DNA from: Streptomyces silaceus
GTDB taxonomy: Bacteria; Actinomycetota; Actinomycetes; Streptomycetales; Streptomycetaceae
Assembly (NCBI RefSeq): GCF_001419745.1
Contig: NZ_LIRJ01000082.1
Coordinates: forward strand, 1 to 63,223
Direction of reading: 5' to 3'
DNA: 63,223 nucleotides
The translations under genes and the position numbers were made by a program. A model generated the notes under the pieces. That model had not been told where the DNA came from. It saw only the letters and a list, made by a program, of their open reading frames with translations, and made no database searches. The first letter of the stretch is position 1; each line of letters starts with the position of its first letter. Below, piece by piece: positions 25,374 to 38,535 of the stretch.

Positions 25374-26096
25374 GTGAAGCGCAGCAAGACTCTCCGCGCT
25401 GCGGACGCCAAGATCGACCGGGAGAAGCTGTACGCCCCGCTCGAGGCCGTCCGTCTCGCCAAGGAGACCTCCGCGACCAAGTTCGACGGCACCGTCGAGG
25501 TCGCCATGCGTCTGGGCGTCGACCCGCGCAAGGCCGACCAGATGGTCCGTGGCACCGTGAACCTCCCGCACGGCACCGGCAAGACCGCCCGGGTCCTGGT
25601 CTTCGCGACCGGTGACCGTGCTGCGGCCGCGGAAGCCGCTGGGGCCGACATCGTCGGCGCCGACGAGCTCATCGACGAGGTCGCCAAGGGTCGCCTGGAC
25701 TTCGACGCCGTCGTCGCCACCCCGGACCTCATGGGCAAGGTCGGCCGCCTCGGCCGCGTGCTCGGTCCGCGTGGTCTGATGCCGAACCCGAAGACCGGCA
25801 CCGTCACCCCCGACGTCGTGAAGGCTGTCAACGACATCAAGGGCGGCAAGATCGAGTTCCGCGTCGACAAGCACTCGAACCTGCACTTCATCATCGGCAA
25901 GGTGTCCTTCGACGACACCAAGCTGGTGGAGAACTACGCCGCGGCCCTGGAGGAGATCCTCCGTCTGAAGCCGTCGGCCGCCAAGGGCCGTTACATCAAG
26001 AAGGCCGCCATCACCACCACGATGGGCCCCGGCATTCCGCTGGACTCGAACCGCACCCGCAACCTCCTCGTCGAGGAGGACCCGGCCGCCGTCTGA
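25374..26096 (+). CDS. rplA: 50S ribosomal protein L1
   Basis: A 240-residue protein that forms the L1 stalk and helps release tRNA from the E site; in other bacteria it also represses the L11-L1 operon. Seen: [20 protein letters not shown] near the start, [20 protein letters not shown] in the RNA-binding region and MPNPKTGTV. The GTG start at 25374 has AGGAG upstream (25363-25367). A strong hairpin follows at 26131-26169, ending the operon before the lipoprotein genes. Confidence 0.98.
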   Translation: MKRSKTLRAADAKIDREKLYAPLEAVRLAKETSATKFDGTVEVAMRLGVDPRKADQMVRGTVNLPHGTGKTARVLVFATGDRAAAAEAAGADIVGADELIDEVAKGRLDFDAVVATPDLMGKVGRLGRVLGPRGLMPNPKTGTVTPDVVKAVNDIKGGKIEFRVDKHSNLHFIIGKVSFDDTKLVENYAAALEEILRLKPSAAKGRYIKKAAITTTMGPGIPLDSNRTRNLLVEEDPAAV

Positions 26097-26130
26097 TCCT
26101 GACGGCAGCCGCGTCGCGTACGCGTTCTGT

Positions 26131-26169
26131 GGACGGGCCCCGCAACCTTTCGAGGTGCGGGGCCCGTCC
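26131..26169 (+). terminator. Terminator of the rplKA operon
   Basis: A GGACGGGCCCCGCAACC arm (26131-26147) pairs with 26154-26169 with a single bulged A; a TTTCGA loop; TGTTTGTG follows. Confidence 0.9.
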
Positions 26170-26255
26170 TGTTTGTGTACGGGCTTTTGGGACAGACCTG
26201 TCAGCGGCCTGCGCTAGCGTGCAGGCTCACCACGAACGCCAAGGGGTGGGACTAG

Positions 26256-27158
26256 ATGAACAGCACGACCATGCGCCGCGCCGGTCTCTCGATAGCCGTG
26301 GCCGCCGCTCTGACGGGTGTCGCGGCCTGCGGTTCGGGCGGCTCCGGGGGGTCCTCCGACAAGGCTGACGGCGGCAAGGACAAGGGCGGCATCAGCGTCA
26401 GCCCGCTCGCCGCCCTGCGCACCGTGGAGAAGACGACCGACCAGGCCGACACCGCCCGGGTCGACGGCACGACCACCATGGGCACGCAGTCGACCATGGA
26501 CATGAAGGGCGTCATGGGCTGGAAGGACGGCATCACGGGCAACGTGACGGTCACCTTCACCGGCGGTACGCAGGCCCAGCAGATGAAGCAGCTCGGCCAG
26601 TCGAAGATCGACTACCGCTATCTGAAGAACGGCTTCTACGCCAACATGGGCGACACCTTCGCCGCCCAGGCCGGCGGCGGCAAGCACTGGCTCGAGTACG
26701 ACTACGACGCGCTCGCCGAGATGAGCGGTGCCGCGGGCCAGGCGTTCAAGGACCAGATGCAGAACACCACCCCGAACCAGTCGGTGAAGATGCTGCTGGC
26801 CTCCGGCGACGTGAAGCGCGTCGGCGAGGAGGAGGTCCGCGGCACCAAGGCGACCCACTACTCCGGCAAGGTCGACGTCGCCGACTTCACGGCCAAGAGC
26901 ACGAACCTCGACGAGGACCAACTGGCCGAGCTGAAGAAGCAGTTCGAGCAGACCGGCATGACGACCGAGTCGATCGACATCTGGGTCAACGACGACGACC
27001 TGCTGGTCAAGAAGATCGAGAAGGCCGACACCAAGAACGGCGCCTTCGAGCAGACGGCGTACTACAGCGACTACGGCACGCGGCTGGACGTCCAGAAGCC
27101 CCCGGCCTCGGACACCATGAGCTTCAAGGACCTCATGAACAAGCAGCCCGCCGTCTGA
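26256..27158 (+). CDS. Putative lipoprotein (LppX/LprAFG-like), copy 1
   Basis: A 300-residue exported lipoprotein. The signal peptide runs to a lipobox VAAC with the lipidated cysteine at residue 25, followed by a Gly/Ser/Lys linker. The mature part has alternating strands (GVMGWKDGITGNVTVTF, IDIWVNDDDLLVKKIEK, QTAYYSDYG) that recall LppX/LprAFG-type lipid-carrier lipoproteins; this is inference from pattern. It is a paralogue of the next gene. It stands between rplA and rplJ, outside the ribosomal transcripts, bounded by the rplA terminator. Confidence 0.85.
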   Translation: MNSTTMRRAGLSIAVAAALTGVAACGSGGSGGSSDKADGGKDKGGISVSPLAALRTVEKTTDQADTARVDGTTTMGTQSTMDMKGVMGWKDGITGNVTVTFTGGTQAQQMKQLGQSKIDYRYLKNGFYANMGDTFAAQAGGGKHWLEYDYDALAEMSGAAGQAFKDQMQNTTPNQSVKMLLASGDVKRVGEEEVRGTKATHYSGKVDVADFTAKSTNLDEDQLAELKKQFEQTGMTTESIDIWVNDDDLLVKKIEKADTKNGAFEQTAYYSDYGTRLDVQKPPASDTMSFKDLMNKQPAV

Positions 27159-27249
27159 CCGGCAAAGAACCCACAGGCCTCGTCCCTCACCCCTCAGGTA
27201 CCCTCGGCACTCAGAAATGTGTCGATCATGTGTTCCTAGGGGTGGGGTC

Positions 27250-28221
27250 ATGACTGTTGATGTAGTGCGTGGACGCGCGGGTCGCCGGCGTGCGGTGGGC
27301 GCCGTGCTCACCACGGCGGTGCTGTGTACCGGCGCGGTCGCCTGCGGCGGCGACGACAAGGCCGACAAGGGGGCGGGGGACTCGGGCAAGACCCAGTCCC
27401 GGTCGCAGGTCGCCGAGGTCATCACGGCCGCGTACAAGAAGACCTCGGCCGCCAAGTCGGCCAAGGTCGAGATGACGATGTCGATGCCGGCCGCGATGGA
27501 CGGCGGCGGCGACATGAAGATGTCCGGTGTCATGGGCTGGGACCCGACGGTCATGGACGTGACCATGACGGGCTCGGCGCTCACCGAGGGCGACCCCGAC
27601 GCCCCGGAGAAGGTCCGCATGCTCTGGCGCGACAACGTGATGTACATGGACATGGGCGCCGCCGCGGCCAAGGACATGGACGGCAAGCGCTGGATGAAGA
27701 TGGACCTCAACGCCATCGCCGAGCAGGCGGGCGACGAGAAGATGGCGAAGCAGATGACCAGCGGCCTGGACAGCATGAACCAGGACCCCGCGGCGCAGCT
27801 CGCGATGCTCCTGGAGTCGCCGAACCTGAAGCACGTCGGCCCCGCGAAGGTCGACGGCGTCCAGACCCAGCGCTACAAGGGCCGTCTCTCCGTCAAGGAG
27901 ATGATGAACACGAACAAGAACCTCGACGACCTGCTCAGCAAGAGCGAGCGCGAGAAGCTGTTCAAGAACATCGAGAAGAGCGGCATCAAGGGCTACGACA
28001 CCGAGGTCTGGGTCAACGAGGACGACCTGCCCGTCCGCATGGACATCGACATCAAGAGCCCCGAGGGCACGATGAAGATGTCGCAGACCTTCTCCGACTA
28101 CGGCGCCACCGCGAAGGTGACCGCGCCCCCGGCCGGTCAGACCTTCGACCTGATGGAGATGTTCAAGGAGATCGGCAAGGCCGGCGGGGGTGCCGGCGCC
28201 GGCGCGGACAGCGGCCTCTGA
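27250..28221 (+). CDS. Putative lipoprotein (LppX/LprAFG-like), copy 2
   Basis: A 323-residue exported lipoprotein paralogous to the preceding gene: it shares GVMGWD(P), the WVNEDDLPVRMDIDI strand and the SDYGA ending. The signal peptide ends at lipobox AVAC with cysteine 32, followed by an Asp/Lys-rich linker. The ATG at 27250 is behind AGGGGTGGGG (27237-27246), better than an in-frame start at 27217. Many Met-rich segments (EMTMSMPAAMDG) set it apart from copy 1. A tandem duplication is likely. Function unknown. Confidence 0.84.
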   Translation: MTVDVVRGRAGRRRAVGAVLTTAVLCTGAVACGGDDKADKGAGDSGKTQSRSQVAEVITAAYKKTSAAKSAKVEMTMSMPAAMDGGGDMKMSGVMGWDPTVMDVTMTGSALTEGDPDAPEKVRMLWRDNVMYMDMGAAAAKDMDGKRWMKMDLNAIAEQAGDEKMAKQMTSGLDSMNQDPAAQLAMLLESPNLKHVGPAKVDGVQTQRYKGRLSVKEMMNTNKNLDDLLSKSEREKLFKNIEKSGIKGYDTEVWVNEDDLPVRMDIDIKSPEGTMKMSQTFSDYGATAKVTAPPAGQTFDLMEMFKEIGKAGGGAGAGADSGL

Positions 28222-28284
28222 GCGGCTTTCCGGCCGTCTTCCGACGGCCTTCCCGCCGCCCTCCGGGCGGCCTTCTGACCGGAT

Positions 28285-28314
28285 TTGCTTGACGCGGACC
28301 CGTTCGCGTACTCT
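28285..28314 (+). promoter_or_regulatory. rplJL promoter
   Basis: TTGCTT (28285-28290), an 18-base spacer and TACTCT (28309-28314). A transcript from here would carry a leader of about 210 nt before rplJ. Confidence 0.65.
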
Positions 28315-28320
28315 TCCACA

Positions 28321-28534
28321 GAAGCCAAAGACCGCTGGTCGTTGCTGTGCTCTCGCAAGAGTGTTCAGTGACCGAAGGATCCGTTGAATTGCGGACGACC
28401 CGCGCAGGTGACTGTGGAAGTGCTCCCGGATTCCGTCCGGTCGAGCTCACGCCCCGTGCGCCTGCGCCGGGGCGTTTCGTTTTCCCAGCCTCCTTTTGAG
28501 CGGTCCTCATCACCCGGAAGGAGGCCGACGCTCT
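28321..28534 (+). promoter_or_regulatory. L10 (rplJ) leader with terminator-like attenuator
   Basis: The region between the promoter and rplJ has no gene. It ends in a hairpin CGCCCCG (28450-28456) with CGGGGCG (28468-28474) followed by TTTCGTTTT, an intrinsic-terminator shape 52 bases before the start codon. L10 leaders that bind the L10(L12) complex are known in many bacteria; this is a likely example with an attenuation step. Confidence 0.68.
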
Positions 28535-29065
28535 ATGCCGACGCCCGACAAGGCTGCCGCGGTAGCCGAGCTCACGGACAAGTTCCGCAGCTCGAACGCC
28601 GCCGTGCTGACCGAGTACCGGGGTCTCACCGTGGCCCAGCTCAAGCAGCTGCGCCGCTCCCTCGGTGAGAACTCCGAGTACGCCGTGGTGAAGAACACGC
28701 TGACCAAGATCGCGGCCAACGAGGCCGGGATCAACACGCTGGACGACCTCTTCACGGGTCCGACGGCGGTCGCCTTCGTCACCGGTGACCCGGTGGAGTC
28801 GGCGAAGGGTCTTCGTGACTTCGCCAAGGAGAACCCGAACCTCGTCATCAAGGGCGGTGTCCTTGACGGCAAGGCACTCTCCGCCGACGAGATCAAGAAG
28901 CTTGCGGACCTCGAGTCCCGCGAGGTTCTGCTCAGCAAGCTGGCCGGCGCGTTCAAGGGCAAGCAGTCGCAGGCTGCCTCTGTCTTCCAGGCGCTGCCGT
29001 CGAAGTTCGTCCGCACCGCGGAGGCGCTTCGTGCCAAGCAGGCCGAGCAGGGCGGTGCCGAGTAA
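28535..29065 (+). CDS. rplJ: 50S ribosomal protein L10
   Basis: A 176-residue protein that forms the base of the ribosomal stalk and holds L12 dimers through its C-terminal helix. The start ATG 28535 ([17 protein letters not shown]) has AAGGAGG at 28518-28524. Seen: [17 protein letters not shown] and NTLTKIA near residues 28-62. L10-L12 commonly represses its own leader. It is followed by rplL after 111 bases. Confidence 0.97.
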   Translation: MPTPDKAAAVAELTDKFRSSNAAVLTEYRGLTVAQLKQLRRSLGENSEYAVVKNTLTKIAANEAGINTLDDLFTGPTAVAFVTGDPVESAKGLRDFAKENPNLVIKGGVLDGKALSADEIKKLADLESREVLLSKLAGAFKGKQSQAASVFQALPSKFVRTAEALRAKQAEQGGAE

Positions 29066-29176
29066 CTCGGCTCGCGCATTGACCACCGCCGCGCAGGCGG
29101 AGGTCGTAGCGGGCCGAACGTACGCCCGCCTCACATGTACATCCGGCACCAGCCGAATGAGTGGAAGGACGCCATC

Positions 29177-29563
29177 ATGGCGAAGCTGTCCCAGGACGAC
29201 CTGCTCGCGCAGTTCGAAGAGATGACCCTCATCGAGCTCTCCGAGTTCGTGAAGGCCTTCGAGGAGAAGTTCGACGTCACCGCCGCTGCTGCCGCGCCGG
29301 TCGTCGTCGCCGGTGGTGCCGCTGGTGGCGCCGCCGAGGCCGTCGAGGAGAAGGACGAGTTCGACGTCATCCTCACCGGCGCCGGTGACAAGAAGATCCA
29401 GGTCATCAAGGTCGTGCGTGAGCTGACCTCCCTGGGTCTGAAGGAGGCCAAGGACCTCGTCGACGGCACCCCGAAGCCGGTCCTCGAGAAGGTCGCCAAG
29501 GACGCCGCGGACAAGGCCAAGGAGGCCCTCGAGGGCGCCGGCGCCTCCGTCGAGGTCAAGTGA
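29177..29563 (+). CDS. rplL: 50S ribosomal protein L7/L12
   Basis: A 128-residue stalk protein that recruits and stimulates translation GTPases. The N-terminal dimerisation helix region ([20 protein letters not shown]) is followed by an Ala/Gly/Val hinge at about residues 36-58 and the C-terminal domain with [20 protein letters not shown]. The start is ATG 29177 behind GGAAGGA. A strong hairpin lies 67 bases after the stop, in front of rpoB. Confidence 0.97.
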   Translation: MAKLSQDDLLAQFEEMTLIELSEFVKAFEEKFDVTAAAAAPVVVAGGAAGGAAEAVEEKDEFDVILTGAGDKKIQVIKVVRELTSLGLKEAKDLVDGTPKPVLEKVAKDAADKAKEALEGAGASVEVK

Positions 29564-29629
29564 CCTCAGGAGTCGTCCGACTCTTTTCACCCGTCGTAGC
29601 GGAAACGCTGTAACGAACGGGTCGCCTAG

Positions 29630-29658
29630 GGCGATCACCCATGTGGGTGGTCGCCTTT
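29630..29658 (+). terminator. Hairpin between rplL and rpoB
   Basis: GGCGATCACCC (29630-29640) pairs perfectly with GGGTGGTCGCC (29645-29655) around ATGT, then TTT. In other bacteria a partial terminator lies here and sets the ratio of ribosomal proteins to RNA polymerase. Confidence 0.85.
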
Positions 29659-30148
29659 CGGCGTTCCCGGGGGCTCTCGTGGCGGGTGCCTTGCGCTGTC
29701 GGTCGCGGCGAGTATGGTGATCTTCGTTGTGCCTCCTGACGGCCCGTGACGGTGACGATCTCGGGGCCTTGTCGGGGCCCAGTCGGGGCAGGGGGGCCTT
29801 GACGAACCGCACGCAGCGCGCAATTCTCAGGACGCGTCGTCACAACGATCCGCATCCGAGGCATGGATCGGCGACGAAGAGGGCAGTATCGATGTGCGTT
29901 GAGGACGTGGCTTGCCGCAGGTGTTGAGAACAACGAGGGTCTCCAGAAACCCGCACTGGACATCAGTGGGCCAACTGGCTACACTGACCCTTTGCGCTGC
30001 CTGTTAGCTGCCTCCTGCCCGTCACCAGGGGCATGCCCATGCTTCAGCACCGTGGACTGAAACTTCCCTGACCTGGGATTTCTGTCTCTGTGTCCAGCCT
30101 GGGACCGGTACGCGCGTAGTGAGTCCGAGCCCTCGGAAGGACCCCCTC
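29659..30148 (+). promoter_or_regulatory. rpoB upstream region with promoter(s)
   Basis: No gene is supported in these 490 bases. The best promoter is TGGACA (29957-29962), a 17-base spacer and TACACT (29980-29985), giving a leader of about 155 nt. Weaker candidates are TTGCGC-N16-TATGGT (29691-29718) and TTGACG (29799-29804) with AATTCT. Thus rpoBC can be transcribed apart from rplJL. Confidence 0.65.
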
Positions 30149-33100
30149 TTGGCCGCCTCGCGCACTGCCTCGACCGCGAATACGAACAACGGCGCAAGCA
30201 CCGCCCCGCTGCGCATCTCCTTTGCAAAGATCAAGGAGCCCCTCGAGGTTCCGAACCTTCTTGCGCTGCAGACCGAGAGCTTTGACTGGCTGCTCGGCAA
30301 TGACGCGTGGAAGGCTCGTGTCGAGGCGGCTCTGGACAGCGGACAGAACGTCCCCACCAAGTCCGGTCTGGAAGAGATCTTCGAGGAGATCTCGCCGATC
30401 GAGGACTTCTCCGGGTCGATGTCCCTGACGTTCCGCGACCACCGCTTCGAGCCTCCGAAGAACTCGATCGACGAGTGCAAGGAGCGCGACTTCACGTACG
30501 CCGCCCCGCTCTTCGTCACCGCCGAGTTCACCAACAACGAGACCGGCGAGATCAAGTCCCAGACGGTCTTCATGGGTGACTTCCCGCTCATGACGAACAA
30601 GGGCACCTTCGTCATCAACGGCACCGAGCGTGTCGTCGTGTCGCAGCTCGTCCGTTCGCCCGGTGTCTACTTCGACTCCTCCATCGACAAGACGTCCGAC
30701 AAGGACATCTTCTCGGCCAAGGTCATCCCGTCCCGCGGTGCCTGGCTCGAGATGGAGATCGACAAGCGCGACATGGTCGGTGTGCGCATCGACCGCAAGC
30801 GCAAGCAGTCCGTCACCGTCCTCCTCAAGGCCCTCGGTTGGACGACCGAGCAGATCCTGGAGGAGTTCGGCGAGTACGAGTCCATGCGCGCCACCCTGGA
30901 GAAGGACCACACCCAGGGTCAGGACGACGCGCTGCTCGACATCTACCGCAAGCTGCGTCCGGGCGAGCCCCCGACCCGTGAGGCCGCGCAGACGCTGCTC
31001 GAGAACCTGTACTTCAACCCGAAGCGCTACGACCTCGCGAAGGTCGGCCGCTACAAGGTGAACAAGAAGCTCGGCGCCGACGAGCCGCTGGACGCGGGTG
31101 TCCTCACCACGGACGACATCATCGCGACCATCAAGTACCTGGTGAAGCTGCACGCCGGTGAGACTGAGACGGTCGGCGAGTCCGGCCGCAACATCATGGT
31201 CGAGACCGACGACATCGACCACTTCGGCAACCGTCGTATCCGTAACGTCGGCGAGCTGATCCAGAACCAGGTCCGCACGGGTCTCGCCCGTATGGAGCGC
31301 GTCGTGCGCGAGCGCATGACGACCCAGGACGTCGAGGCCATCACGCCGCAGACCCTGATCAACATCCGCCCGGTCGTGGCGTCGATCAAGGAGTTCTTCG
31401 GCACCTCGCAGCTGTCGCAGTTCATGGACCAGAACAACCCGCTGTCGGGGCTGACGCACAAGCGTCGTCTGAACGCCCTCGGCCCGGGTGGTCTCTCCCG
31501 TGAGCGGGCCGGCTTCGAGGTCCGAGACGTGCACCCGTCCCACTACGGCCGCATGTGCCCGATCGAGACGCCCGAAGGCCCGAACATCGGTCTGATCGGT
31601 TCGCTCGCCTCGTACGGCCGCATCAACGCGTTCGGCTTCATCGAGACGCCGTACCGCAAGGTCACCGACGGAGTCGTCGGCGACGACGTCGACTACCTGA
31701 CGGCCGACGAGGAAGACCACTTCGTCATCGCCCAGGCCAACGCGCCGCTGACCGACGAGCTCCGGTTCGCCGAGGCCCGCGTCCTGGTCCGCCGCCGCGG
31801 CGGCGAGGTCGACTACGTCCCCGGTGACGACGTCGACTACATGGACGTCTCGCCGCGCCAGATGGTGTCGGTCGCGACCGCCATGATCCCGTTCCTCGAG
31901 CACGACGACGCCAACCGTGCCCTCATGGGCGCGAACATGATGCGCCAGTCCGTGCCGCTCATCAAGGCCGAGGCGCCGCTCGTCGGCACCGGCATGGAGT
32001 ACCGCTGCGCCACCGACGCCGGTGACGTGATCAAGGCCGAGAAGGCGGGTGTCGTCCAGGAGGTCTCCGCGGACTACGTCACCGTCACCAACGACGACGG
32101 CACGTACACCACGTACCGCGTCGCGAAGTTCTCGCGCTCCAACCAGGGCACCTCGGTCAACCAGAAGGTCGTCGTCGACGAGGGCGCCCGCGTGATCGAG
32201 GGCCAGGTCCTGGCCGACGGTCCCGCCACCGAAGAGGGCGAGATGGCCCTCGGTAAGAACCTGCTCGTGGCGTTCATGCCGTGGGAGGGTCACAACTACG
32301 AGGACGCGATCATCCTGTCGCAGCGCCTCGTGCAGGACGACGTCCTCTCCTCGATCCACATCGAGGAGCACGAGGTCGACGCCCGTGACACCAAGCTCGG
32401 CCCCGAGGAGATCACCCGGGACATCCCGAACGTCTCCGAGGAGGTCCTCGCCGACCTCGACGAGCGCGGCATCATCCGCATCGGCGCCGAGGTCATCGCC
32501 GGCGACATCCTCGTCGGCAAGGTCACGCCCAAGGGTGAGACCGAGCTGACCCCGGAGGAGCGTCTGCTCCGCGCGATCTTCGGTGAGAAGGCGCGCGAGG
32601 TCCGTGACACCTCCCTGAAGGTGCCGCACGGCGAGACCGGCAAGGTCATCGGCGTCCGCGTCTTCGACCGTGAAGAGGGCGACGAGCTGCCGCCGGGCGT
32701 GAACCAGCTGGTTCGTGTCTACGTGGCGCAGAAGCGCAAGATCACGGACGGTGACAAGCTCGCCGGCCGTCACGGCAACAAGGGCGTCATCTCGAAGATC
32801 CTTCCGATCGAGGACATGCCGTTCCTCGAGGACGGAACTCCGGTCGACATCATCCTGAACCCGCTGGGTGTGCCGTCCCGAATGAACCCGGGACAGGTCC
32901 TGGAGATCCACCTCGGCTGGCTCGCCAGCCGCGGCTGGGACGTCTCCGGTCTCGCGGACGAGTGGGCGCAGCGCCTGCAGGCCATCGGTGCCGACCAGGT
33001 CGCCCCGGGCACGAACGTCGCCACCCCCGTCTTCGACGGTGCGCGTGAGGACGAGCTCGCCGGTCTGCTGCAGCACACGATCCCGAACCGCGACGGCGAG

Positions 33101-33634
33101 CGCATGGTGCTTCCGTCCGGCAAGGCGCAGCTGTTCGACGGCCGCTCCGGCGAGCCGTTCCCGGACCCGATCTCGGTCGGGTACATGTACATCCTCAAGC
33201 TGCACCACCTGGTCGACGACAAGCTGCACGCCCGCTCGACCGGTCCGTACTCGATGATCACCCAGCAGCCGCTGGGTGGTAAGGCTCAGTTCGGTGGTCA
33301 GCGCTTCGGTGAGATGGAGGTGTGGGCGCTGGAGGCTTACGGCGCCGCGTACGCCCTCCAGGAGCTGCTGACGATCAAGTCCGACGACGTGACCGGCCGC
33401 GTGAAGGTCTACGAGGCCATCGTCAAGGGCGAGAACATCCCCGAGCCCGGCATTCCCGAGTCCTTCAAGGTGCTCATCAAGGAAATGCAGTCCCTGTGCC
33501 TCAACGTGGAGGTGCTGTCCTCGGACGGCATGTCCATCGAGATGCGCGACACCGACGAGGACGTCTTCCGCGCGGCGGAGGAGCTCGGCATCGACCTGTC
33601 CCGGCGCGAGCCGAGCAGCGTCGAAGAGGTCTGA
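30149..33634 (+). CDS. rpoB: DNA-directed RNA polymerase beta subunit
   Basis: The beta subunit of RNA polymerase, 1161 residues from the TTG at 30149. I prefer this start: AAGGA (30137-30141) stands 7 bases before it and it gives the length I recall for S. coelicolor RpoB; an in-frame GTG at 30119 would add 10 residues. The rifampicin region (about residues 418-445, [15 protein letters not shown] then [14 protein letters not shown]) is intact except that residue 442 is Asn (codon AAC 31472-31474), where sensitive bacteria have Ser (E. coli Ser531). This change is linked to natural rifamycin resistance. It is followed by rpoC after 96 bases. Confidence 0.97.
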   Translation: MAASRTASTANTNNGASTAPLRISFAKIKEPLEVPNLLALQTESFDWLLGNDAWKARVEAALDSGQNVPTKSGLEEIFEEISPIEDFSGSMSLTFRDHRFEPPKNSIDECKERDFTYAAPLFVTAEFTNNETGEIKSQTVFMGDFPLMTNKGTFVINGTERVVVSQLVRSPGVYFDSSIDKTSDKDIFSAKVIPSRGAWLEMEIDKRDMVGVRIDRKRKQSVTVLLKALGWTTEQILEEFGEYESMRATLEKDHTQGQDDALLDIYRKLRPGEPPTREAAQTLLENLYFNPKRYDLAKVGRYKVNKKLGADEPLDAGVLTTDDIIATIKYLVKLHAGETETVGESGRNIMVETDDIDHFGNRRIRNVGELIQNQVRTGLARMERVVRERMTTQDVEAITPQTLINIRPVVASIKEFFGTSQLSQFMDQNNPLSGLTHKRRLNALGPGGLSRERAGFEVRDVHPSHYGRMCPIETPEGPNIGLIGSLASYGRINAFGFIETPYRKVTDGVVGDDVDYLTADEEDHFVIAQANAPLTDELRFAEARVLVRRRGGEVDYVPGDDVDYMDVSPRQMVSVATAMIPFLEHDDANRALMGANMMRQSVPLIKAEAPLVGTGMEYRCATDAGDVIKAEKAGVVQEVSADYVTVTNDDGTYTTYRVAKFSRSNQGTSVNQKVVVDEGARVIEGQVLADGPATEEGEMALGKNLLVAFMPWEGHNYEDAIILSQRLVQDDVLSSIHIEEHEVDARDTKLGPEEITRDIPNVSEEVLADLDERGIIRIGAEVIAGDILVGKVTPKGETELTPEERLLRAIFGEKAREVRDTSLKVPHGETGKVIGVRVFDREEGDELPPGVNQLVRVYVAQKRKITDGDKLAGRHGNKGVISKILPIEDMPFLEDGTPVDIILNPLGVPSRMNPGQVLEIHLGWLASRGWDVSGLADEWAQRLQAIGADQVAPGTNVATPVFDGAREDELAGLLQHTIPNRDGERMVLPSGKAQLFDGRSGEPFPDPISVGYMYILKLHHLVDDKLHARSTGPYSMITQQPLGGKAQFGGQRFGEMEVWALEAYGAAYALQELLTIKSDDVTGRVKVYEAIVKGENIPEPGIPESFKVLIKEMQSLCLNVEVLSSDGMSIEMRDTDEDVFRAAEELGIDLSRREPSSVEEV

Positions 33635-33730
33635 CGGGTCTGGCCGGGATCTCCCCGCGAGATCCCGGCCCCGCCCCGGACCCCGTACAGACCATGATTG
33701 AGACACGACCCTGAGAGGGATTGACGCATA

Positions 33731-37630
<3,900 letters not shown>

Positions 37631-37647
37631 GTCGTAGGCGGTTTGTT

Positions 37648-37685
37648 GAAGGGCGCTTATCCCGTGCGCGGGGTGGGCGCCCTTC
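37648..37685 (+). terminator. Terminator of rpoBC
   Basis: GAAGGGCGC (37648-37656) pairs with GCGCCCTTC (37677-37685); an inner CCCG/CGGG hairpin fills the loop. It lies 18 bases after the stop. Confidence 0.85.
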
Positions 37686-37765
37686 GGCGTTCCGGTGGCT
37701 AGGATGCGTGGCGGCGTCGCGCTGGCCCAAGTCCCGCGCACCACAGGGGAGTTGGGGGTAGGGGA

Positions 37766-38524
37766 GTGGAGACGGCTCGGCTGACCTTCGGTCTGGCGGC
37801 CGCGGTCCTGATCCCGCTGGGCCTCGCGTGGCAGGGTCCGCGCCCCTGGCGGACGGTCCTGTTCACGCTGGCCTACGGGCTGTACGCGGCCGCACCGTAC
37901 GCCGGCGAGGACCGGGCCCGGATCGCGCTCGCGGTGGCCGTCCTGGTGTCTCTGGGGTGCGTGCTGTGGAAGCATCCCGCGGGCCTGCCGGAGCCGGGTG
38001 TCACGGTCACGCTGCCTCTGATGGCGGGGCGGCTGGCCCGTGCGCGGCGGGCGAGCGTCGCGGTCCTCGTGGCGGCCGTCGCCCTGGCGGTGTGGTCCGC
38101 GGGGGCGACGGTCGCGCCGCTCTCCAAGGACCTGTTCCTGAGCGACAAGGTGGCGGTCTTCCTTTCGGCCGCGCTCATTTCCGTATTCGGGGGAGGGGCC
38201 CTGGCCAAGGCGGCAACAGGGCCCGTGCGGCAGGAGATTCTGGCGCTGCCGGACAGTCCGGAGCGCCGGGCCGCCGTGGAATTCATGGGCGCCGGCCGGG
38301 CGATCGGACTCCTGGAACGGGGTCTTCTCTTCGCCTTTCTCGCGGCCGGCCGGCCGGAGGCGGCGGCCCTGGTGCTGGCGGCGAAGTCACTGGCCCGCGT
38401 CCCGACGAACGATCACGGCAAACATGCGTCCGAGTACTTCCTCATCGGTACGCTGGCCAGTGTCATCGCCTCGCTGGCGATGAGCATGGCTGCTCGCTCT
38501 GCGGTCGGGCTGCCCGTCCTCTAG
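37766..38524 (+). CDS. Conserved multi-spanning membrane protein
   Basis: A 252-residue membrane protein with six or seven hydrophobic segments. The C-terminal third has the pattern AIGLLERGLLF, then LAAKSLARV, then EYFLIGTLASV. I recall this Leu-Glu-Arg / Lys-Ser-x-x-Arg / Ile-Gly-Thr-Leu pattern from uncharacterised membrane proteins such as those with DUF3307. The function is unknown. The start is GTG 37766 behind a GGGGAG. The nucleotidyltransferase-fold gene follows after 11 bases and is likely co-transcribed. Confidence 0.78.
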   Translation: METARLTFGLAAAVLIPLGLAWQGPRPWRTVLFTLAYGLYAAAPYAGEDRARIALAVAVLVSLGCVLWKHPAGLPEPGVTVTLPLMAGRLARARRASVAVLVAAVALAVWSAGATVAPLSKDLFLSDKVAVFLSAALISVFGGGALAKAATGPVRQEILALPDSPERRAAVEFMGAGRAIGLLERGLLFAFLAAGRPEAAALVLAAKSLARVPTNDHGKHASEYFLIGTLASVIASLAMSMAARSAVGLPVL

Positions 38525-38535
38525 GAGACGCCGCC

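Noticed and set aside
28496..28534. An extended N-terminus for L10 from an upstream in-frame start
   Set aside because: It would bury the AAGGAGG ribosome binding site inside the coding region; the MPTPDK start fits the family.
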